Source of the DNA: Streptomyces sp. V4I8
Lineage (GTDB): Bacteria > Actinomycetota > Actinomycetes > Streptomycetales > Streptomycetaceae
Direction: 5' to 3'
Assembly: GCF_041261225.1 (NCBI RefSeq)
Contig: NZ_JBGCCN010000002.1
Coordinates: 248,001-312,000, forward strand
DNA length: 64,000 nt
Shown here one piece after another: positions 31,630-38,651 of this stretch. The position numbers and the translations under genes were made by a program. The notes below the pieces were generated by a model. It was not told where the DNA came from. It was given only the letters and a program-made list of their open reading frames with translations, and ran no database searches. How positions within the stretch are numbered: the stretch's first letter is position 1; each line of letters opens with the position of its first letter.

Positions 31630-33627
31630 CCCGGGTTCGACATAATTCGGCGGCCTAGAGAGCCGAAAGTGGGGCCTGACCTGGGGGAACATGGTTGTGG
31701 CCGCCTGGAGGGCGTGTCTCTAGGCGGTGGGGTTGTGGCTGGTCAGCGTGGTGCGGGCTGAAGGCCGGCGATCTGCTTGGGGGTGGGGATCTGCAGCTTG
31801 GTGAGGAGGTCCTGCTGGGGCTTGGTGGGGGTGGTGACCTGCTGGAACGTGCCGGTGGGGCCGGTGAAGGTGCCCAGGTGGAGGCGGTCGAGTTCGCGGC
31901 GGATCCTGGGCCAGGTGTCGCCGGTGGTGGTCTCGGCGATGCGGATGAGCAGGAGGGCGAGCCAGCACAGCAGGACGTGGGCGCGGATGCGTTCTTCGAG
32001 GCGGTGGTAGACGGGCCGCAGGTCGATGACCTGCTTCATGTCGCGCCAGCCGCGTTCGACTTCCAGGAGGGCCTTGTAGCCGCGCGCGATGTCCTCGGCG
32101 GAGAGCTTGGGGTCGGAGGATCGCAGAAGGTACTTGCCGTCGAGGTTCTCCTCGGTCTTGATCCTGGCCTGGTCGATGCGGAGCTTGCCGGCGGGGGTGG
32201 TGCGCAGGTAGCGGTTCAGGCCGGGCTTGGCGGCGATCTTGCCGCGCAGTTCGCCGCGCTTGAAGTCGCTGAGCTTGTCGGTGTCGGCGATCAGCTCTTG
32301 GAGTTGGGCGACGAGTTGCTCGCGCATGTGCTGGTCGCGGTCGGCGGCTTCGGGGTTGTGGCAGATGACGAACCGTTCGGTGTCGCTGATCCGTACCTCC
32401 TTGACGCGCATGTGGCCGGTGATGTCCTGGTAGCGGCCCTGCCGGGACAGGGCCTGCTTGACCTCGGGGGATGTGGTGCGGAGCTTCTCGCCGATGATGT
32501 AGGCGTCGGTGCCGCTGCGCAGGTAGCGGCGGTTGCGGTCAGATGAGAAGCCGCGGTCGGCGACCCACACGATCTTGGAGAGGGTCCAGTCGCGCATGTC
32601 GTCCTTGACCTGCCGGATCAGGGTCTGGTCCGAGGCATTTCCGGGCCAGGACCAGACGCGGACCGGGATGCCGTCGCGGGTGACCGCCAGGCCGATCACG
32701 ATCTGGGGCAGGTCGTCGCGGGAGTCCTTCGACTTGCCGTGCGTGCGGAACCCGGCCGGCTTGGCCGCGTCCCCGACGTCCTGGCCCTCGTCGCCGGCGT
32801 CGTCCCGGCGGTGGCCCTTCTCGTCGCGGGCGACGGACTCGTCGGGTTCCTCGAGTTCGAAGTAGGTGCTGGTGGTGTCGAAGAACAGCAGGTCCACTTC
32901 CAGGTTCAGCAGGTTCGCGACCTCGTCGAAGACCTGCTTCTCCAGGTCGTCCTTGACCTCGTGGAGCCAGTCCATCGCCCGGTAGCAGGACTGCTCGCCG
33001 GCCTCGGGCAGCGAGTCGATGTGCACGTCGTGGGTGATCCACTCGGCGGCGGCGAGCTTCGAGGACGGGGCCAGCGCGCGGTTGGCGACCAGCGCGAACA
33101 ACACCCGCTCGGTCGCGGACATGTCCCGGGGCCGCCCCCGCTTGGGCTGCCCGACCCCGGACACGATCTGGTCGATCTTCAGTCGGTGCCACAGGTGGTC
33201 CAGGACGTAGGCCCCGCCGAACGGGACCGAGCCGGTGAACTCCAGCCCCGGCGTGGTGCCCGCTTCCAGGGCCTCGCCGGGCTCCAGCAGCCGCGACAAG
33301 GACGCGACCAGCCGCCGGATCGCGTCGCGGTCCAACTCGTCCTCCCGGCCGAAGGTGAACAGCACCTTCGGCACGGCCCGGCCCTTGACCGGGTCCCACT
33401 CGTTGTGGGCCAGGTGCAGGTACCGCACCGTCCCGGACTTGTTCTCCCGCTTGGTCGTCCTCACATACACGACTCCAGACCATACGGGACAAGGCCAGGC
33501 CAGTACAGGAAAACCAGAGAAATCGTGTCTCTAGGCACTTTCGCGTGCAACTCCAGCCCACGCGCCCTTGACCAGCAGTTTCACCCTGCCGCCGCCTCCA
33601 GAACCCCCGAATTACGTCGAACCCGGG
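31630..33627. mobile_element. IS1634-family insertion sequence with target duplication
   Basis: 1,998 bp. The 21-bp terminal inverted repeats (31630-31650 and 33607-33627; CCCGGGTTCGAC(A/G)TAATTCGG) differ at one base. Five-base direct repeats CTGTA flank them (31625-31629 and 33628-33632); the next base C also matches. The element carries one transposase gene on the minus strand. Precise excision restores the interrupted host gene. Confidence 0.9.
31743..33470 (-). CDS. IS1634-family transposase
   Basis: 575 residues (MYVRTTKRENKSGTVRYLHL). It is a DDE transposase of the IS4 superfamily. Visible blocks are DLLFFDTTSTYFELEE (first acidic motif), WVADRGFSSDRNRRYL (second) and AHVLLCWLALLLIRIAE near the end. 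The IS1634 signature domain with GFRTHGKSKDSRDDLPQIVI is present. Length and start are as expected and the frame is intact, so the element may be active. It is flanked by its own inverted repeats. Confidence 0.92.
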   Translation of the reverse strand: MYVRTTKRENKSGTVRYLHLAHNEWDPVKGRAVPKVLFTFGREDELDRDAIRRLVASLSRLLEPGEALEAGTTPGLEFTGSVPFGGAYVLDHLWHRLKIDQIVSGVGQPKRGRPRDMSATERVLFALVANRALAPSSKLAAAEWITHDVHIDSLPEAGEQSCYRAMDWLHEVKDDLEKQVFDEVANLLNLEVDLLFFDTTSTYFELEEPDESVARDEKGHRRDDAGDEGQDVGDAAKPAGFRTHGKSKDSRDDLPQIVIGLAVTRDGIPVRVWSWPGNASDQTLIRQVKDDMRDWTLSKIVWVADRGFSSDRNRRYLRSGTDAYIIGEKLRTTSPEVKQALSRQGRYQDITGHMRVKEVRISDTERFVICHNPEAADRDQHMREQLVAQLQELIADTDKLSDFKRGELRGKIAAKPGLNRYLRTTPAGKLRIDQARIKTEENLDGKYLLRSSDPKLSAEDIARGYKALLEVERGWRDMKQVIDLRPVYHRLEERIRAHVLLCWLALLLIRIAETTTGDTWPRIRRELDRLHLGTFTGPTGTFQQVTTPTKPQQDLLTKLQIPTPKQIAGLQPAPR

Positions 33628-34011
33628 CTGTACGCCGTCATCCTCAACGTCGCCGTCAACGCATGGGTGGCCGGCCACCTCCACGGAGAAGACGGCTGTG
33701 AGGGATGCGATGGCAACCGCGGTCCCACCGGCCACGACTGGCAGGCCCGCATGCACACCCTCAACGAGATGCAGCCGGACATCACCAAGTGGTTCGACCG
33801 CGACGTGTGGACCCGCGCCTTGAACAGCACTGGCTTCACCGTCACCCGCACTTGACCGACCCCGTCCGCCGCCTCGGCGAGACCGGCTTGCCCACCCTGA
33901 AACAACAGGGCTTGCCCAGGCTCTGGTGGGCTTGTCCACCGAATCTCCCGCCGTCCAGCCCACGGCCCTGGTGGCGAAGCCTTCCGGATCGGTCGACGTA
34001 GATTCGGATGC

Positions 34012-34190
34012 ATGAACGACTCCGTCAGACGTATCGATCCCTCGACCGACCCCGGCTCGGTAGCGATCATGCTCGGCTGCAACCCGAATCAGATCGGCCC
34101 GTGTGCACGGTGCCAAGGCCTCACGATCCGGTACGCAACGCCCAGTTGATCTGCCCGGCCTGCCGCGCCAAGGATCAGGCGCCCGTCTAG
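34012..34190 (+). pseudogene. Small zinc-ribbon protein, probably frameshifted
   Basis: ATG at 34012 opens a 45-residue frame (MNDSVRRIDPSTDPGSVAIM ... IGPCARCQGLTI) that stops at 34149. In another frame the sequence continues NAQLICPACRAKDQAPV to a TAG at 34190. CARC followed about 20 residues later by CPAC would make a normal zinc ribbon if one base were added or lost near 34125. No ribosome-binding site is obvious. Low confidence. Confidence 0.4.
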
Positions 34191-34489
34191 CCCCGCGTCG
34201 CCGCCATCGCGAGGCGCTGCCGACGAGCCCTCCCCGGCCGGCGTGCTGCGCCGCTGGCCGGGGACGCCCAGCGTCTCGCGCGTAGTTGCTTCCTTAGTGG
34301 GCCCCACCGTTGCCTGGACCGTTGTCTCCACCGTTGCACCGAGGGGTGCACCGAGAGTTGCAGCACCCCTTCGCGCGCTTCCGGCATGGGTCCGGCTCGT
34401 TTCGAGTGACTGGCTGAGCTGGCGTTTTGTGTGGGTGGGCTGGTGGTGAGTGCTGGTCGCTTCTACCTTCTGGGTGAGGGGGTGGGGTG

Positions 34490-35014
34490 ATGGTGTCCCT
34501 GCTGGAGGAGCTGGAACGGCGTGAGTCGGCTATCGGGGAACGGGTGGGCGAACTGCGGGTGCAGGTAGCGGAGCTGAGCGAGCAACTGGAGGCGTTCGAG
34601 GAGATGCTCGCGCAGGTGGAGGTCGCCCGGGCGGTGGTGCGGGAGGTCCTCGACGACGCGGCGGCCGAGGAGCCGGTGCCGCGGCCTGCGGCGGGGCCGC
34701 AGCGGGCGGGAGGGGAGTCGCCGATCGGGGTGGTGACGGTGCCCGAGCGGGAGGCGGGGATGGACGCATCGCTGCTGCCGTCTGGGTACCGGGACATCAT
34801 GGAGGTGCTCATCGCGGCGGGGCGGCCGATGCGGTCGAAGGCGGTCTCGGTGGCGATCGGCCGGGGCGAGGGCCCCTCGAAGGTGGAATCGGTGCGGGTG
34901 AAACTGAAGCGGCTCGCGCGCCGGGGCTGGCTGAGCGAGGACAGTCCGGGCCTGTTCGCGCTGCTCGAACACGCCGAGGACAGTGGGCCGTTGGGCCAGG
35001 GTTCTGGCGGCTGA
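34490..35014 (+). CDS. Coiled-coil/winged-helix protein preceding an ISKra4 transposase
   Basis: 174 residues. Residues 1-60 form a coiled coil (LLEELERRESAIGERVGELR, VQVAELSEQLEAFEEMLAQV). After a Pro-rich linker, the C-terminal ~70 residues form a winged helix (YRDIMEVLIAAGRPMRSKAV, then VRVKLKRLARRGWLSEDSPG). Genes of this type commonly sit directly upstream of ISKra4-like transposases in Streptomyces and are probably regulators or passenger proteins of the element. The gap to the transposase holds a three-armed hairpin. Confidence 0.72.
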   Translation: MVSLLEELERRESAIGERVGELRVQVAELSEQLEAFEEMLAQVEVARAVVREVLDDAAAEEPVPRPAAGPQRAGGESPIGVVTVPEREAGMDASLLPSGYRDIMEVLIAAGRPMRSKAVSVAIGRGEGPSKVESVRVKLKRLARRGWLSEDSPGLFALLEHAEDSGPLGQGSGG

Positions 35015-35016
35015 GG

Positions 35017-35070
35017 GTTCTTCTTCCTACGTTCGTAGGTGCCAACCGAAACGCCCGTAGGAAGAAGAAC
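35017..35070. promoter_or_regulatory. Nested inverted repeats between regulator and transposase genes
   Basis: GTTCTTCTTCCTACG (35017-35031) is exactly complementary to CGTAGGAAGAAGAAC (35056-35070). In addition CCTACG (35026-35031) can pair with CGTAGG at 35034-35039. The left arm can therefore form either a short local hairpin or the long one, as in an attenuator. It lies just before the transposase ATG at 35074. Confidence 0.6.
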
Positions 35071-35073
35071 GCC

Positions 35074-36502
35074 GTGGAACGGTACGACACGCCGCCGAGT
35101 GCTGACGACTTTGAGGCGGCGGCGAATTTATTCAGCATGCTCGTGACGGAGCTGGCATCGCCGACGACTGGCGATCTGGCCCATCATGAGCTGGAGGATC
35201 TCTTGGAAGACAGGGGCCGTGACCTGCTGCGGCAGCTGTTCCAGGATCACCTGGACCTGCGGGAGCGGCGCGAGCAGGAGGCTGTGGCGAGCTTGCGGCC
35301 CCGCGTGATCGGTACGGACGGTCTGCCGCGGCCGCGGCTGGAGAGGGGCCATGGCCGGCTGCTGGCCACGGTGTTCGGCACGGTGACCGTCTCCCGCCTC
35401 GCCTGGAGGCGCCTGGAGGCGTCGAACGTGCACCCGGCGGATGCGGTGCTGTCACTGCCGCGGGGCCGACACTCGCACGGTCTGGCCCGCCTCGCCGTCC
35501 AGGCGGCCACCCGGATGTCCTACGACGCGGCCCACGAGACGATCATCCGGCGGTGCGGCCGCGTGCTCGGCAAGCGTCGGCTCGCCGGTCTGCTCGTCGA
35601 GGCCGCCGGTGACGTCGACGCCTTCTACAACGCCAGAATCGTTCAACCCTGCGCTCCGGCAACAGTGTTGGTGCTGTCCGCGGACGGCAAGGGCATCGTG
35701 ATGAGGCCCGAGGCCCTGCGGGAGGCCACCCGGCAGGCCGCCGAAAAGCGGCAGCACGCCTTTCGCACGCGTCTGGCCGCCGGGGAGAAGAACGGCAGAA
35801 AACGCATGGCCACGCTCGGCGCGGTCTACGACGCCGAACCGGCACCCCGCCGGCCGCACGATGTGATCACGCCGCCCGGCGGCTTCACGGACGGGCACAT
35901 CCGCCGGCCCGGCCCCGTTGCCCGGGACAAGTGGCTGTGCGGCTCGGTGGAACACGACGCCGAGCACGTTGTGGCGCAGGTCTTCGAGCACGCGCAGGCC
36001 CGCGACCCCGAACATCGCCGCACCTGGGTGGTCCTGGTCGACGGCGCCCGCCATCAACTCGACCTCGTCCAGGCCGAAGCCCGTCTCCACCACGTCGAGG
36101 CGCACATCGTCATCGACATCATCCACGTCCTGGAGAGGTTGTGGGCGGCGGCCTGGTGCTTCCACGGATCAGGCCAAGTTGACCGGCGGACAGCGGCACG
36201 GTGTCGATACCTGCGTCCGCTACCTGCGCGGCAACGCAGATTTCCTGCACTACGAGAAGGCCCTCGCGGCCGGCTGGCCCATCGCCACCGGGATCATCGA
36301 AGGCGCGGCCCGCCATCTCGTCGCCGACCGTCTCGACATCAGCGGAGCCCGCTGGGGTCTCGACGGCGCCGAAGCCGTCCTGAAACTCCGTGCCGCCGCC
36401 GCTAACGGTGATCTTGACGCCTACTGGAAACATCATCTCGCCAAGGAACATCAACGGCTCTACCCAGCCCATGACCAGGCGAGATACGCCCTTACTGCCT
36501 GA
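35074..36502 (+). pseudogene. ISKra4-family transposase, internally deleted and frameshifted
   Basis: The first ~360 residues are in one frame (MERYDTPPSADDFEAAANLF, LVLSADGKGIVMRPEALREA, WVVLVDGARHQLDLVQAEAR, IDIIHVLERLWAAAWCFH). After 36160 the protein continues in another frame: TCVRYLRGNADFLHYEKALA, GWPIATGIIEGAARHLVADR, to ALTA and a TGA. ISKra4 transposases normally have about 60 more residues between WCFH and the RYL block, so there is a deletion as well as a frameshift. The stop codon lies inside the target repeat of the following ISAs1 element. Confidence 0.85.
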
Positions 36503-36504
36503 CC

Positions 36505-37899
36505 CAGGGGCATTGCGCGATTGGGATTGGTCCGGTTCGCCGGTCTCGTGAGTGACGTGTCGTCATGTCCGTTGTGAGGCAAGGGGCCCTGGAAAGCAGA
36601 GCAGGCACGGTGCTGGTGATCATGTGGTTGTCGAGACCCATGAGAACGAGCGAGACCGTGCCTGCCCGAACATCATCGCCCATCCCTTCCGCACTGGAGC
36701 AACTGGGCTCCCCGACTGATCCCCTCGCCTCAAGCGATGCCGCTGACCTGCGGCGTTTCCTGACCCTGGTCGCCGACCCCCGCGATGCGCGAGGTCTGCG
36801 GTATCCCGCCCTCGCATTGCTGTGCGCAGCCGCCTCGGCGGTGCTGACCGGGGCCCGCTCGCTCATCGCGATCAGCGAGTGGATCGCGGATGCCCCGCAG
36901 CATGTGCTGGGCGTCCTCGGTTTCACTGCCGATCCGCTTACCGGCCTGCGGCCCGTGCCGCACGCCGCAACCGTGCGCCGCCTGCTGCAGCGTGTGGACG
37001 GCGACGCGCTCGACGCGGCGATCGGCGCGTTTCTGCAGGCCAGAACGCCGCCCCCGGCCAAGCCGGAGACGAAGGCGGGGCCAACGCAGCGGGTGATCGC
37101 GGTCGACGGCAAGGTGGTCCGCGGTTCACGGACCGCAACGGCCGCAGCGATCCAGCTGCTGGCGGCAATGGACCACCACGGCGTGGTCCTGGCCCAGCGG
37201 CAGGTCGCTTCCAAGAGCAACGAGATTCCCTCCTTCGCGCCGTTGCTGGACGGTCTCGAGCTGGAGAACACGGTGGTGACCGCCGACGCTCTGCACACCC
37301 AGCACGACCACGGGGCCTATCTGACCAGTCGCGGCGCGCACTACGTGGCCGTCGTGAAGAAGAACCATCCCGGCCTGTACACCCAGATCAGGAAGCTGCC
37401 CTGGCGGGACATCCCGCTCGGGCACAGCACTCGCGACCACGCCCACCACCGCGACGAGATCCGCCGGCTCAAAGCGGCCGCATTCAGCCACCTCGACTAC
37501 CCCGGCGCCCGCCAGGCGATCCAAGTCGTCCGGTGGCGACGCGACTTGAGCACCGGGAAACTGACCATCGAGCGCGTCTACCTGATCACCAGCCTGAGCG
37601 TCTTCGACGCCACCTGCACCGAGCTCGCCACATGGATCAGAGGCCACTGGGGCATCGAGAACCTCCTGCACCACGTCCGGGACCGCACGTTCCGAGAGGA
37701 CGACTCCAAGGTCCGCACCGGCACCCTGCCCCGCGCCATGGCCTCCCTGCGCAACCTCGCCATCAGCACCTTCCGCCAGGACGGCCAGACGAACATCGCC
37801 GCCGCCCTCCGCCACACCAGCCGCGACTACCACCGGCCCCTACGAACCCTCGGTCTCACATGACAAACCCAGACAGACCTCGATCACGCAATGACCCTG
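36505..37899. mobile_element. ISAs1-family insertion sequence with 10-bp target duplication
   Basis: 1,395 bp. Ends are CAGGGGCATTGCGCGAT (36505 on) and the complement of CAGGGTCATTGCGTGAT (ending at 37899), that is imperfect inverted repeats. The ten bases CTGCCTGACC occur directly before (36495-36504) and after (37900-37909). The element inserted at the stop codon of the ISKra4 transposase. Confidence 0.9.
36565..37863 (+). CDS. ISAs1-family transposase
   Basis: Up to 432 residues; the true start is probably the GTG at 36658 (VPARTSSPIPSALEQLGSPT), since the upstream part overlaps the element end. Characteristic blocks: FLTLVADPRDARGLRYPALA, VIAVDGKVVRGSRT (first Asp), ENTVVTADALHTQHDHGAYL (second), YVAVVKKNHPGLY, and RGHWGIENLLHHVRDRTFRE (the Glu with the H-x-x-R-D context). 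The frame is intact, so it may be active. It is within its own inverted repeats and target duplication. Confidence 0.93.
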   Translation: MSVVRQGALESRAGTVLVIMWLSRPMRTSETVPARTSSPIPSALEQLGSPTDPLASSDAADLRRFLTLVADPRDARGLRYPALALLCAAASAVLTGARSLIAISEWIADAPQHVLGVLGFTADPLTGLRPVPHAATVRRLLQRVDGDALDAAIGAFLQARTPPPAKPETKAGPTQRVIAVDGKVVRGSRTATAAAIQLLAAMDHHGVVLAQRQVASKSNEIPSFAPLLDGLELENTVVTADALHTQHDHGAYLTSRGAHYVAVVKKNHPGLYTQIRKLPWRDIPLGHSTRDHAHHRDEIRRLKAAAFSHLDYPGARQAIQVVRWRRDLSTGKLTIERVYLITSLSVFDATCTELATWIRGHWGIENLLHHVRDRTFREDDSKVRTGTLPRAMASLRNLAISTFRQDGQTNIAAALRHTSRDYHRPLRTLGLT

Positions 37900-37909
37900 C
37901 TGCCTGACC

Positions 37910-38640
37910 GCGATCTCACTCAGAACGAGCCGCACCCAATGCACAATGCACCCGGCCACCTGGCCACGGCGGGCAACGGCGGATTGCAGAGCGGTGACCG
38001 CGAGGCGGGACTGCATCCGGTCGTCGATGGAATAGCCCACAATGCGGCCCGAGAACACGTCCTTGACCGCGCACAGGTACAGCTTCCCCTCGCCGGTGGC
38101 GTGCTCGGTGATGTCCGTGAGCCACAGCCGGTTCGGGGCGTCGGCGGTGAAGATGCGCCGCACTCGATCGTCGTGGACCGGCGGCCCGGCCTTGGCGTTC
38201 TTGCCGCGACCGCTTCGCTTTCCAAACGCGCTCCACCAGCCGTTGTCCCGGCAGATCCGCCAGGCGGTCCGCTCGGCCATCACCTCGCCCGCGGCGCGGG
38301 CCTCGTCGACAAGGAAGCGGTGGCCGAACTCCGGGTCGTCGCGGTGAGCGTCGAACAGTGCATTGGCCCGGTATGCCTTGGCCAGTTCGGCGTCAGTGAC
38401 CGGGCCGGCCAGCCACCGGTAGTAGGGCTGGCGGGCCAGCCCCAGCACCCGGCACGTCACCGCTACCGGCACCCGGTAAGGGGCGTCGGCGGCGGCCAGC
38501 TCGCGGACGAGCGGGTACATCATTTTGCCGGCAGGTGCGCCTGCGACAGATACGCCGCCGCCCTCCTGAGCACCTCGTTCTCCTGCTCCAGCAGCCGGAT
38601 CCGCTTGCGGGCCTCGCGCAGCTCGGCCGACTCACATTGC
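37910..38640 (-). pseudogene. IS3-family element remnant (orfA tail plus most of orfB)
   Basis: At 38530-38640 the minus strand encodes the orfA end (AELREARKRIRLLEQENEVL then RRAAAYLSQAHLPAK and a stop overlapping the orfB ATG). OrfB starts at 38523 (MMYPLVRELAAADAPYRVPV) and shows WLTDITEHATGEGKLYLCAV (first Asp) and VFSGRIVGYSIDDRM. It breaks after VAGCIVH, just before the second catalytic Asp. The break lies near the ISAs1/ISKra4 junction. The orfA N-terminus is missing at the border with the NB-ARC gene. Confidence 0.85.
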
Positions 38641-38651
38641 ACTTACAGAAC

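Larger units (their letters stand above)
31292..33855 (+). pseudogene. Hypothetical gene split by an IS1634-family insertion
   Basis: The 5' part (31292-31629, starting VRNTKAFKEAVAETLAELAR) and the 3' part (33628-33855, LYAVILNVAVNAWVAGHLHG to VTRT) join perfectly in frame when the element and one copy of its CTGTA target repeat are removed. That gives about 188 residues. The first part is helical, with a helix-turn-helix feel (VEDTIERNVQAVAAQLGIQV). The second has a Cys pair and His residues (GEDGCEGCDGNRGPTGHDW). The family is unrecognised, but its original structure can be reconstructed with confidence. Confidence 0.8.
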
